28,862 nt of DNA from the NCBI RefSeq assembly GCF_000003605.2, contig NW_003105757.1:1-28862 (forward strand), in the 5' to 3' direction. This DNA comes from Saccoglossus kowalevskii (lineage: Eukaryota > Hemichordata > Enteropneusta > Harrimaniidae). This document shows, in pieces, positions 1 to 11,199 of the stretch. Each line of letters starts with the position of its first letter. The first letter of the stretch is position 1. Position numbers and translations under genes: made by a program. The notes below the pieces were generated by a model. It was not told the origin of the DNA, did no database searches, and was given only the letters and a program-made list of their open reading frames with translations.

Positions 1-28
1 TCAAGTGTACAGTATGAAAACAGTACAC
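1..28. repeat. Left-edge partial monomer
   Basis: The window opens inside a monomer. Bases 4-28 match unit positions 14-38, but the first three (TCA) do not match the expected GAC at unit positions 11-13. This may be a contig-edge artefact, a degenerate copy, or the end of the array; three bases cannot separate these. Confidence 0.6.
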
Positions 29-66
29 ATGGGCTATTGACAGTGTACAGTATGAAAACAGTACAC

Positions 67-104
67 CTGGGCTATTGACAGTGTACAGTATGAAAACAGT
101 ACAC
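67..104 (+). repeat. Representative consensus monomer (38 bp)
   Basis: This copy carries the majority base at every position and serves as a numbering reference. Landmarks by unit position are CTGGG 1-5, TTGACA 9-14, the palindrome TGTACA (a BsrGI site) 16-21, loop ATGAAA 24-29 and GTACAC 33-38. GTAC (RsaI) occurs twice, at 17-20 and 33-36, so the two sites are spaced 16 and 22 bp in alternation. ACAGT occurs three times, at 12-16, 19-23 and 30-34. The 9-mers at 12-20 (ACAGTGTAC) and 30-38 (ACAGTACAC) agree at 7 of 9 bases, a weak hint that the unit grew from a shorter ancestral motif. Confidence 0.95.
81..104 (+). other. Dyad-symmetry element repeated in each monomer (example copy)
   Basis: In this copy GTGTAC (81-86) is the exact reverse complement of GTACAC (99-104). 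Folding gives six base pairs, an A-A mismatch (unit bases 21 and 32), then G22-C31 and T23-A30, closed by the six-base loop ATGAAA. So 8 pairs with one internal mismatch are possible in single-stranded DNA or RNA, on either strand. Because the element is in nearly every unit, the array holds several hundred potential hairpins. Several common variants fall in the loop (bases 25, 26, 29); C31 to G or T weakens the inner stem, and rarer variants hit the arms (GTAAAG, TTCAC, GTAAAC). Whether the fold forms or matters is unknown. Confidence 0.7.
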
Positions 105-159
105 CTGGGCTATTGACAGTGTATAGTATGAAAACAGTTCACCTGTGCTATTGACAGTG

Positions 160-398
160 TACAGTATGAAAACAGTTCACCTGGGCTATTGACAGTGTAC
201 AGTATATGAACACAGTACACCTGGTATATTGACAGTGTACGGTATGAAAACAGTACACCTGGACTATTGACAGTGTACAGTATGAAAACAGTACACCTGG
301 GCTATTGACAGTGTACAGTATGAAAACAGTACACCTGGGGTATTGACAGTGTACAGTAGGAAAACAGTACACCTGGGCTATTGACAGTGTACAGTATG
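160..398. repeat. Block A copy 1 (partners at 1113 and 22994)
   Basis: This run carries an ordered set of markers: TTCAC in place of TACAC, the 40-bp monomer at 201, CTGGTATATT, ACGGTATG, CTGGACTATT, CTGGGGTATT and AGTAGGAAAAC. The same order recurs 952 bp downstream (25 monomers, one of them 40 bp) and near 23.0 kb. After AGTAGG this copy has one extra ordinary monomer before the GAACAC monomer, so alignment shifts by 38 bp there. The marker order, not the base monomer, is the evidence for duplication. Confidence 0.85.
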
Positions 399-1112
399 AA
401 AACAGTACACCTGGGCTATTGACAGTGTACAGTATGAACACAGTACACCTGGGCTATTGACAGTGTACATTATGAAAACAGTACACCTGGGATATTGACA
501 GTGTACATTATGAAAACAGTACACCTGGGATATTGACAGTGTACAGTATGAAAACAGTACACCTGGGCTATTGACAGTGTACAGTATGAACACAGTACAC
601 CTGGGCTATTGACAGTGTACATTATGAAAACAGTACACCTGGGATATTGACAGTGTACAGTATGAAAACAGTACACCTGGGCTATTGACAGTGTACAGTA
701 TGAAAAGAGTACACCTGGGCTATTGACAGTGTACAGTATGAAAACAGTACACTTGGGCTATTGACAGTATACAGTATGAAAACAGTACACCTGGGCTATT
801 GACAGTGTACAGTATGAAAACAGTACACCTGGGATATTGACAGTGTACAGTATGAAAACAGTACACCTGGGCTATTGACAGTGTACAGTATGAAAACAGT
901 ACACCTGGGCCATTGACAGTGTACAGTATGAAAACAGTACACCTGGGCTATTGACAGTGTACAGTATGAAAACAGTTCACCTGGGCTATTGACAGTGTAC
1001 AGTATGAAAACAGTACACCTGGGCTATTGACAGTGTACAGTATGAACACAGTACACCTGGGATATTGACAGTGTACAGTATGAAAACAGTACACCTGGGC
1101 TATTGACAGTGT

Positions 1113-1600
1113 ACAGTATGAAAACAGTTCACCTGGGCTATTGACAGTGTACAGTATATGAACACAGTACACCTGGTATATTGACAGTGTACGGTATGAA
1201 AACAGTACACCTGGACTATTGACAGTGTACAGTATGAAAACAGTACACCTGGGCTATTGACAGTGTACAGTATGAAAACAGTACACCTGGGGTATTGACA
1301 GTGTACAGTAGGAAAACAGTACACCTGGGCTATTGACAGTGTACAGTATGAACACAGTACACCTGGGCTATTGACAGTGTACATTATGAAAACAGTACAC
1401 CTGGGATATTGACAGTGTACAGTATGAAAACAGTACACCTGGGCTATTGACAGTGTACAGTATGAAAAGAGTACACCTGGGCTATTGACAGTGTACAGTA
1501 TGAAAACAGTACACCTGGGCTATTGACAGTGTACAGTATGAAAACAGTACACCTGGGATATTGACAGTGTACAGTATGAAAACAGTACACCTGGGCTATT
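1113..1600. repeat. Block A copy 2
   Basis: This run has the same marker order as 160-398 and continues with a GAACAC monomer, ACATTATG, a GGGATATT monomer and AAAAGAG. It aligns with about 22994-23481 at a constant offset of 21,881 bp, and a 339-bp stretch (1100-1438 with 22981-23319) gives the same translation on the minus strand. It is part of a larger mosaic match that resumes at 2581. Confidence 0.85.
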
Positions 1601-2580
1601 GACAGTGTACAATATGAAAACAGTACACCTGGGATATTGACAGTGTACAGTATGAAAACAGTACACCTGGGCTATTGACAGTGTACAGTATGAAAACAGT
1701 ACACCTGGGCTATTGACAGTGTACAGTATGAAAACAGTACACCTGGTCTATTGACAGTGTACAGTATGAAAACAGTACACCTGGGCTATTGACAGTGTAC
1801 AGTATGAAAACAGTACACCTGGGCTATTGACAGTGTACAGTATGAAAACAGTACACCTGGGATATTGACAGTGTACAGTATGAAAACAGTACACCTGGGC
1901 TATTGACAGTGTACAGTATGAAAACAGTACACCTGGGATATTGACAGTGTACAGTATGAAAACAGTACACCTGGGCTATTGACAGTGTACAGTATGAAAA
2001 CAGTACACCTGGTCTATTGACAGTGTAAAGTATGAAAACAGTACACCTGGGCTGTTGACAGTGTACAGTATGAATACAGTACACCTGGGATATTGACAGT
2101 GTACAGTATGAAAACAGTACACCTGGACTATTGACAGTGTACAGTATAAAAACAGTACACCTGGGCTATTGACAGTGTACAGTATGAACACAGTACACCT
2201 GGGATATTGACAGTGTACAGTATGAAAACAGTACACCTGGGCTATTGACAGTGTACAGTATGAAAACAGTACACCTGGGCTATTGACAGTGTACAGTATG
2301 AAAATAGTACACCTGGGATATTGACAGTGTACAGTAAGAAAACAGTACACCTGGGCTATTGACAGTGTACAGTATGAACACAGTACACCTGGGCTATTGA
2401 CAGTGTACAGTATGAAAATAGTACACCTGGGATATTGACAGTGTACAGTAAGAAAACAGTACACCTGGGCTATTAACAGTGTACAGTATGAAAAGAGTAC
2501 ACTTGGGCTATTGACAGTGTACAGTATGAAAAGAGTACACCTGGGCTATTGACAGTGTACAGTATGAACACAGTACACCT

Positions 2581-3480
2581 GGTATATTGACAGTGTACAG
2601 TATAAAAACAGTACACCTGGGCTATTGACAGTGTACAGTATGAAAACAGTACACCTGGGATATTGACAGTGTACAGTATGAAAACAGTACACCTGGGCTA
2701 TTGACAGTGTACAGTATGAAAATAGTACACCTGGGCTATTGACAGTGTACAGTATGAAAACATTACACCTGGGCTATTGACAGTGTACAGTATGAAAACA
2801 GTAAACCTGGGATATTGACAGTGTACAGTATGAAAACAGTACACCTGGGCTATTGACAGTGTACACTATGAAAACAGTACACCTGGGCTATTGACGGTGT
2901 ACGGTATGAACACAGTACACCTGGGCTATTGACAGTGTACAGTATGAAAACAGTACACCTGGGCTATTGACAGTGTAAAGTATGAAAACAGTACACCTGG
3001 GATATTGACTGTGTACAGTATGAACACAGTACACCTGGAATATTGACAGTGTACAGTATGAACACAGTACACCTGGGCTATTGACAGTGTACAGTATATG
3101 AACACAGTACACCTGGTATATTGACAGTGTACAGTATGAAAACAGTACACCTGGACTATTGACAGTGTACAGTATGAAAACAGTACACCTGGGCTATTGA
3201 CAGTGTACAGTATGAAAACAGTACACCTGGGGTATTGACAGTGTACAGTAGGAAAACAGTACACCTGGGCTATTGACAGTGTACAGTATGAACACAGTAC
3301 ACCTGGGCTACTGACAGTGTACAGTATGAAAACAGTACACCTGGGCTATTGACAGTGTACAGTATGAAAACAGTACACCTGGGATATTGACAGTGTACAG
3401 TAGGAAAACAGTACACCTGGGCTATTGACAGTGTACAGTATGAAAACAGTACACCTGGGCTATTGACAGTGTACAGTATG
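2581..3480. repeat. Block B copy 1, about 900 bp, nearly identical to 24462-25361
   Basis: About 24 monomers match 24462-25361 at an offset of 21,881 bp with only a handful of differences seen by eye (for example CATTAC against CAGTAC near 2761, and GACTGTG against GACAGTG near 3009). Shared markers include AAATAG, GTAAAC, the GACGGTGTACGG monomer, GTAAAG, CTGGAATATT, the 40-bp monomer at 3093, CTGGGGTATT, AGTAGG and GGCTACTGAC. A shorter copy of the middle part lies at 15400-15841. The match ends at about 3481, where this copy has AAAAGAG and ACCGGGG. Confidence 0.88.
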
Positions 3481-3518
3481 AAAAGAGTACACCGGGGCTA
3501 TTGACAGTGTACAGTATG

Positions 3519-4083
3519 AAAACAGTACACTTGGGCTATTGACAGTATACAGTATGAAAACAGTACACCTGGGCTATTGACAGTGTACAGTATGAAAACA
3601 GTACACCTGGGCTATTGACAGTGTACAGTATGAAAACAGTACACCTGGGCTATTGACAGTGTACAGTATGAAAACAGTACACCTGGGATATTGACATTGT
3701 ACAGTTCGAACACAGTACACCTGGGATATTGACATTGTACAGTATAAAAACAGTACACCTGGGCTATTGACATTGTACAGTATGAAAACAGTACACCTGG
3801 AATATTGACAGTGTACAGTATATGAACACAGTACACCTGGGATATTGACATTGTACAGTATGAAAACAGTACACCTGGGCTATTGACAGTGTACAGTATG
3901 AAAACAGTACACCTGGGATATTGACAGTGTACAGTATGAAAACAGTACACCTGGGCTATTGACAGTGTACAGTATGAAAACAGTACACCTGGGATATTGA
4001 CAGTGTACAGTATGAAAACAGTACACCTGGTCTATTGACAGTGTACAGTATGAAAACAGTACACCTGGTCTATTGACAGTGTA
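3519..4083. repeat. Block D copy 1, 565 bp identical to 26804-27368
   Basis: Compared by eye line by line, 3519-4083 and 26804-27368 are identical over 565 bp at an offset of 23,285 bp. The block contains rare markers: GACAGTATAC, a TTCGAA at 3705-3710, four GACATTGTAC monomers, CTGGAATATT and the 40-bp monomer at 3817. The left break is at 3518 (G against A) and the right break at 4084 (C against A). Identity this long over 23 kb in a drifting array implies a recent duplication or conversion, or an assembly artefact. Confidence 0.85.
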
Positions 4084-4279
4084 CAGTATAAAAACACTAC
4101 ACCTGGGCTATTGACAGTGTACAGTATGAACACAGTACACCTGGGATATTGACAGTGTACAGTATGAAAACAGTACACCTGGGCTATTGACAGTGTACAG
4201 TATGAAAACAGTACACCTGGGCTATTGACAGTGTACAGTATGAAAACAGTACACCTGGGCTATTGACAGTGTACAGTAT

Positions 4280-4680
4280 GAAAACAGTACACCTGGTCTA
4301 TTGACCGTGTACTGTATGAAAACAGTACACCTGGTCTATTGACAGTGTACAGTATGAAAACAGTACACCTGGGCTATTGAAAGTGTACAGTATGAAAACA
4401 GTACACCTGGGATATTGACAGTGTACAGTAGGAAAACAGTACACCTGGGCTATTGACAGTGTACAGTATGAACACAGTACACCTGGGCTATTGACAGTGT
4501 ACAGTATGAAAACAGTACACCTGGTCTATTGACAGTGTACAGTATGAAAATAGTACACCTGGTCTATTGACAGTGTACAGTATAAAAACAGTACACCTGG
4601 GCTATTGACAGTGTACAGTATGAACACAGTACACCTGGGATATTGACAGTGTACAGTATTAAAACAGTACACCTGGGCTA
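4280..4680. repeat. GACC/GAAAG cassette, isolated copy
   Basis: The GACC base is at 4303, followed by CTGGTCTATT, TTGAAAGTG, AGTAGG, GAACAC, CTGGTCTATT, AAATAG, TATAAAAAC, GAACAC and the rare AGTATTAAAAC at about 4656. The same AGTATTAAAAC recurs at about 14738 and 17708, in cassettes of the same family. Confidence 0.78.
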
Positions 4681-5129
4681 TTGACAGTGTACAGTATGAA
4701 AACAGTACATCTGGGCTATTGACAGTGTACAGTATGAAAACAGTACACCTGGGCCATTGACAGTGTACAGTATGAAAACAGTACACCTGGGCTATTGACA
4801 GTGTACAGTATGAAAACAGTTCACCTGGGCTATTGACAGTGTACAGTATGAAAACAGTACACCTGGGCTATTGACAGTGTACAGTATGAACACAGTACAC
4901 CTGGGCTATTGACAGTGTACAGTATGAAAACAGTACACCTGGGATATTGACAGTGTACAGTATGAAAACAGTACACCTGGGCTATTGACAGTGTACAGTA
5001 TGAAAACAGTACACCTGGGCTATTGACAGTGTACAGTATGAAAACAGTACACCTGGGCTATTGACAGTGTACAGTATGAAAACAGTACACCTGGGCTATT
5101 GACAGTGTACAGTATGAAAACAGTACACC

Positions 5130-5280
5130 TGGGCTATTGACAGTGTACGGTATGAAAACAGTACACCTGGGATATTGACAGAGTACAGTATGAAAACAGT
5201 ACACCTGGGCTATTGACAGTGTACGGTATGAAAACAGTACACCTGGGATATTGACAGAGTACAGTATGAAAACAGTACAC
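5130..5280. repeat. ACGG/GAGTAC four-monomer cassette (copies also at 6577, 23891 and 25604)
   Basis: The order is GTGTACGGTATG, a GGGATATT monomer with GACAGAGTAC, an ordinary monomer, then the same pair again. It recurs at about 6577-6726, 23891-24040 and 25604-25745. The 25.6-kb copy has lost two bases (CTGGATATGACAG near 25720). The 5.1- and 6.6-kb copies are followed by similar downstream runs, 1,446 bp apart (38 monomers plus 2). Confidence 0.8.
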
Positions 5281-8099
5281 CTGGGCTATTGACAGTGTAC
5301 AGTATGAAAACAGTACACCTGGGCTATTGACAGTGTACAGTATGAAAACAGTACACCTGGGCTATTGACAGTGTACAGTATGAAAACAGTACACCTGGGC
5401 TATTGACAGTGTACAGTATAAAAACAGTACACCTGGGATATTGACAGTGTACAGTATGAAAACAGTACACCTAAGATATTGACAGTGTACAGTATGAAAA
5501 GAGTACACCTGGGCTATTGACAGTGTACAGTATGAAAACAGTACACCTGCGATATTGACAGTGTACAGTATGAAAACAGTACACCTGGGATATTGACAGT
5601 GTACAGTATGAAAAGAGTACACCTGGGGCTATTGACAGTGTACAGTATGAAAACAGTACACCTGGGCTATTGACAGTGTACAGTATGAAAAGAGTACACC
5701 TGGTATATTGACAGTGTACAGTATGAAAACAGTACACCTGGGCTATTGACAGTGTACAGTATGAAAAGAGTACACCTGGGCTATTGACAGTGTACAGTAT
5801 GAAAAGAGTACACCTGGGCTATTGACAGTGTACAGTATGAACACAGTACACCTGGTATATTGACAGTGTACAGTATAAAAACAGTACACCTGGGCTATTG
5901 ACAGTGTACAGTATGAAAACAGTACACCTGGGATATTGACAGTGTACAGTATGAAAACAGTACACCTGGGCTATTGACAGTGTACAGTATGAAAATAGTA
6001 CACCTGGGCTATTGACAGTGTACAGTATGAAAACAGTACACCTGGGCTATTGACAGTGTACAGTATGAAAACAGTAAACCTGGGATATTGACAGTGTACA
6101 GTATGAAAACAGTACACATGGGCTATTGACAGTGTACAGTATGAAAACAGTACACCTGGGCTATTGACGGTGTACGGTATGAACACAGTACACCTGGGCT
6201 ATTGACAGTGTACAGTATGAAAACAGTACACCTGGGCTATTGACAGTGTAAAGTATGAAAACAGTACACCTGGGATATTGACAGTGTACAGTATGAACAC
6301 AGTACACCGTGGAATATTGACAGTGTACAGTATGAAAACAGTACACCTGGGCTATTGACAGTGTACAGTATGAACACAGTACACCTGGGATATTGACAGT
6401 GTACAGTATGAAAACAGTACACCTGGGCTATTGACAGTGTACAGTATGAAAACAGTACACCTGGGCTATTGACAGTCTACAGTATGAAAACAGTACACCT
6501 GGGCTATTGACAGTGTACAGTATGAAAACAGTACACCTGGGCTATTGACAGTGTACAGTATGAAAACAGTACACCTGGGCTATTGACAGTGTACGGTATG
6601 AAAACAGTACACAAGGGATATTGACAGAGTACAGTATGAAAACAGTACACCTGGGCTATTGACAGTGTACGGTATGAAAACAGTACACCTGGGATATTGA
6701 CAGAGTACAGTATGAAAACAGTACACCTGGGCTATTGACAGTGTACAGTATGAAAACAGTACACCTGGGCTATTGACAGTGTACAGTATGAAAACAGTAC
6801 ACCTGGGCTATTGACAGTGTACAGTATGAAAACAGTACACCTGGGCTATTGACAGTGTACAGTATAAAAACAGTACACCTGGGATATTGACAGTGTACAG
6901 TATGAAAACAGTACACCTGGGATATTGACAGTTTACAGTATGAAAAGAGTACACCTGGGCTATTGACAGTGTACAGTATGAAAACAGTACACCTGGGATA
7001 TTGACAGTGTACAGTATGAAAACAGTACACCTGGGATATTGACAGTGTACAGTATGAAAAGAGTACACCTGGGCTATTGACAGTGTACAGTATGAAAACA
7101 GTACACCTGGGCTATTGACAGTGTACAGTATGAAAAGAGTACACCTGGGCTATTGACAGTGTACAGTATGAAAAGAGTACACCTGGGCTATTGACAGTGT
7201 ACAGTATGAACACAGTACACCTGGTATATTGACAGTGTACAGTATAAAAACAGTACACCTGGGATATTGACAGTGTACAGTATGAAAACAGTACACCTGG
7301 GATATTGACAGTGTACAGTATGAAAACAGTACACCTGGGCTATTGACAGTGTACAGTATGAAAATAGTACACCTGGGCAATTGACAGTGTACAGTATGAA
7401 AACAGTACACCTGGGCTATTGACAGTGTACAGTATGAAAACAGTAAACCTGGGATATTGACAGTGTACAGTATGAAAACAGTACACCTGGGCTATTGACA
7501 GTGTACAGTATGAAAACAGTACACCTGGGCTATTGACGGTGTACAGTATGAACACAGTACACCTGGGCTATTGACAGTGTACAGTATGAAAACAGTACAC
7601 CTGGGCTATTGACAGTGTAAAGTATGAAAACAGTACACCTGGGATATTGACAGTGTACAGTATGAAAACAGTACACCAGGGCTATTGACAGTGTACAGTA
7701 TGAACACAGTACACCTGGGCTATTGACAGTGTACAGTATATGAACACAGTACACCTGGTATATTGACAGTGTACAGTATGAAAACAGTACACCTGGACTA
7801 TTGACAGTGTACAGTATGAAAACAGTACACCTGGGCTATTGACAGTGTACAATATGAACACAGTACACCTGGGATATTGACAGTGTACAGTATGAAAACA
7901 GTACACCTGGGCTATTGACAGTGTACAGTATGAAAACTTACACCTTGGATATTGACAGTGTACAGTATGAAAACAGTACACCTGGGTTATTGACAGTGTA
8001 CAGTATGAACACAGTACACCTGGGCCATTGACAGTGTACAGTAAGAAAACAGTACACCTGGGCTATTGACAGTGTACAGTATGAAAACAGTACACCTGG

Positions 8100-8230
8100 G
8101 ATATTGACAGTGTACAGTATGAATACAGTACACCTGGGATATTGACAGTGTACAGTATGAAAACAGTACACCTGGGCTATTGACATTGTACAGTATGAAC
8201 ACAGTACACCAGGACTATTGACAGTGTACA
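8100..8230. repeat. GAATAC/GACATTG/CCAGGACTATT cassette (also at 10116 and 25832)
   Basis: The ordered variants GAATAC, GGGATATT, GACATTGTAC with GAACAC, and then CCAGGACTATT followed by TATAAAAAC recur at offsets of 2,016 and 15,716 bp (AGGAC at 8211, 10227 and 25943). A fourth, changed version near 16790-16910 ends in CTGGACTATT and a 40-bp monomer. Confidence 0.78.
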
Positions 8231-8477
8231 GTATAAAAACAGTACACCTGGGCTATTGACAGTGTACAGTATGAAAACAGTACACCTGGGCTATTGACAG
8301 TGTACAGTATGAAAACAGTACACCTGGGGTATTGACAGTGTACAGTAGGAAAACAGTACACCTGGGCTATTGACAGTGTACAGTATGAAAACAGTACACC
8401 TGGGCTATTGACAGTGTACAGTATGAAAACAGTACACTTGGGCTATTGACAGTGTACAGTATGAAAACAGTACACCT

Positions 8478-8990
8478 GGAATATTGACAGTGTACAGTAT
8501 GAACACAGTACACCTGGGCTATTGACAGTGTACAGTATATGAACACAGTACACGTGGGATATTGACAGTGTACAGTATGAACACAGTACACCTGGGATAT
8601 TGACAGTGTACAGTATAAAAACAGTACACCTGGGATATTGACAGTGTACAGTATGAAAACAGTACACCTGGGATATTGACAGAGTACAGTATGAAAACAG
8701 TACACCTGGGATATTGACAGTGTACAGTATGAACACAGTACACCTGGGATATTGACAGTGTACAGTATAAAAACAGTACACCTGGGATATTGACAGTGTA
8801 CAGTATGAAAACAGTACACCTGGGATATTGACAGTGTACAGTAGGAAAACAGTACACCTGGGCTATTGACAGTGTACAGTATGAACACAGTACACCTGGG
8901 CTATTGACAGTGTACAGTATGAAAACAGTACACCTGGTCTATTGACAGTGTACAGTATGAAAACAGTACACCTGGGCTATTGACAGTGTA
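8478..8990. repeat. Block F copy 1, matches 21266-21778
   Basis: This run is collinear with 21266-21778 at an offset of 12,788 bp: CTGGAATATT, the 40-bp monomer at 8534, then a string of GGGATATT monomers with TATAAAAAC twice, and AGTAGG. Differences include ACACGTGGG at about 8553, GACAGAGTAC at about 8685 here, and GGGATAATGAC near 21539 in the partner. The match resumes after a one-monomer insertion in the partner, at an offset of 12,826, through the ACAGAATG monomer. Confidence 0.82.
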
Positions 8991-9241
8991 CAGTATAAAA
9001 ACAGTACACCTGGGCTATTGACAGTGTACAGAATGAAAACAGTACACCTGGTCTATTGACAGTGTACAGTATAAAAACAGTACACCTGGGCTATTGACAG
9101 TGTACAGTATGAACACAGTACACCTGGGCTATTGACAGTGTACAATATGAAAACAGTACACCTGGGATATTGACAGTGTACAGTATGAAAACAGTACACC
9201 TGGGCTATTGACAGTGTACAGTATGAAAACAGTACACCTGG
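8887..9241. repeat. 13-monomer tandem duplication, first copy
   Basis: 355 bp are identical to 9381-9735 at an offset of 494 bp, exactly 13 x 38. The match is bounded by C/A at 8886 and G/A at 9242. Diagnostic bases are the rare ACAGAATG (GAATG at 9031), CTGGTCTATT followed by TATAAAAAC, GAACAC and ACAATATG. This is a simple local tandem duplication, as expected from unequal sister-chromatid exchange or slippage. Confidence 0.88.
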
Positions 9242-9380
9242 GCTATTGACAGTGTACAGTATGAAAACAGTACACCTGGGCTATTGACAGTGTACAGTAT
9301 GAAAACAGTACACCTGGTCTATTGACAGTGTACAGTATGAAAACAGTACACCTGGGCTATTGACAGTGTACAGTATGAAA

Positions 9381-9735
9381 ACAGTACACCTGGGCTATTG
9401 ACAGTGTACAGTATGAAAACAGTACACCTGGTCTATTGACAGTGTACAGTATGAAAACAGTACACCTGGGCTATTGACAGTGTACAGTATAAAAACAGTA
9501 CACCTGGGCTATTGACAGTGTACAGAATGAAAACAGTACACCTGGTCTATTGACAGTGTACAGTATAAAAACAGTACACCTGGGCTATTGACAGTGTACA
9601 GTATGAACACAGTACACCTGGGCTATTGACAGTGTACAATATGAAAACAGTACACCTGGGATATTGACAGTGTACAGTATGAAAACAGTACACCTGGGCT
9701 ATTGACAGTGTACAGTATGAAAACAGTACACCTGG
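9381..9735. repeat. 13-monomer tandem duplication, second copy
   Basis: GAATG lies at 9525, exactly 494 bp after its twin at 9031. The monomer after the match carries CTGGACTATT here and CTGGGCTATT in the first copy. A related run, with GAATG at 21857, lies near 21.8-22.0 kb. Confidence 0.88.
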
Positions 9736-10969
9736 ACTATTGACAGTGTACAGTATGAAAACAGTACACCTGGTCTATTGACAGTGTACAGTATGAAAAC
9801 AGTACACCTGGGCTATTGACAGTGTACAGTATGAAAACAGTACACCTGGGCTATTGACAGTGTACAGTATGAAAACAGTACACCTGGGCTATTGACAGTG
9901 TACAGTATGAAAACAGTGCACCTGGGCTATTGACAGTGTACAGTATGAACATAGTACACCTGGGCTATTGACAGTGTACAGTATGAAAATAGTACACCTG
10001 GGCTATTGACAGTGTACAGTATGAACACAGTACACCTGGGCTATTGACAGTGTACAGTAAGAAAACAGTACACCTGGGCTATTGACAGTGTACAGTATGA
10101 AAACAGTACACCTGGGATATTGACAGTGTACAGTATGAATACAGTACACCTGGGATATTGACAGTGTACAGTATGAAAACAGTACACCTGGGCTATTGAC
10201 ATTGTACAGTATGAACACAGTACACCAGGACTATTGACAGTGTACAGTATAAAAACAGTACACCTGGGCTATTGACAGTGTACAGTATGAAAACAGTACA
10301 CCTGGGCTATTGACAGTGTACAGTATGAAAACAGTACACCTGGGCTATTGACAGTGTACAGTATGAAAACAGTACACCTGGGCTATTGACAGTGTACAGT
10401 ATGAATACAGTACACCTGGGATATTGACAGTGTACAGTATGAAAACAGTACACCTGGTCTATTGACAGTGTAAAGTATGAAAACAGTACACCTGGGCTAT
10501 TGACAGTGTACAGTATGAATACAGTACACCTGGTCTATTGACAGTGTACAGTATGAACACAGTACACCTGGGATATTGACAGTGTACAGTATGAAAACAG
10601 TACACCTGGGCTATTGACAGTATACAGTATGAAAACAGTACACCTGGTCTATTGACAGTGTACAGTATGAATACAGTACACCTGGGCTATTGACAGTGTA
10701 CAGTATGAAAACAGTACACCTGGGCTATTGACAGTGTACAGTATGAACACAGTACACCTGGGCTATTGACAGTGTACAGTATGAAAACAGTACACCTGGT
10801 CTATTGACAGTGTACAGTATGAAAACAGTACACCTGGGCTATTGACAGTGTACAGTATGAAAACAGTACACCTGGGCTATTGACAGTGTACAGTATGAAC
10901 ACAGTACACCTGGGCTATTGACAGTGTACAGTATGAAAACAGTACACCTGGTCTATTGACAGTGTACAG

Positions 10970-11095
10970 TATGAATACAGTACACCTGGTCTATTGACAG
11001 TGAACAGTATAAAAACAGTACACCTGGGCTATTGATAGTGTACAGTATGAATACAGTACACCTGGGATATTGACAGTGTAGAGTATGAAAACAGT
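10970..11095. repeat. TGAACAG/GATAG cassette (six copies in the window)
   Basis: The order is GAATAC, CTGGTCTATTGACAG, TGAACAG with TATAAAAAC, TTGATAGTG, then GAACAC or GAATAC and GTAGAG. TGAACAG starts at 11001, 15074, 16215, 18118, 20442 and 27821. The 20.4-kb copy has a normal GTACAG in place of GTAGAG. A seventh related run near 12040-12115 keeps GATAG and GTAGAG but lacks TGAACAG. The 16215 to 18118 spacing is 1,903 bp, i.e. two 25-mers plus three inserted bases. Confidence 0.8.
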
Positions 11096-11199
11096 ACACC
11101 TGGGCTATTGACAGTGTACAGTATGAAAACAGTACACCTGGGCTATTGACAGTGTACAGTATGAAAACAGTACACCTGGGCTATTGACAGTGTACAGTA

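Noticed and set aside
75-104. Bacterial promoter with -35 TTGACA in each unit
   Set aside because: TTGACA is perfect, but at a 17-bp spacing the hexamer is AGTACA, a poor -10. The context looks eukaryotic and no gene follows.
81-104. Rho-independent terminators or tRNA-like hairpins
   Set aside because: The stem is short, A/T-containing and mismatched, without a following T run; no tRNA conserved boxes are seen.
81-104. Glucocorticoid/androgen-type receptor element from GTACA and TGTAC half-sites
   Set aside because: The half-sites resemble the family but the spacing between them is not the required three bases in either arrangement.
148-441. Protein-coding genes on the minus strand (many open frames of 61-186 codons, Cys-, Tyr- and Val-rich)
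   Set aside because: All are translations of the satellite unit with a 38-residue period. They end at the consensus CAA TAG and overlap each other in different frames. They follow from unit length and one variable base; no domain or distinct codon signature is visible.
3701-3722. CENP-B box around the TTCGAA monomer
   Set aside because: TTCG is present but the following A and CGGG positions of the known box do not match, and the motif occurs only three times.
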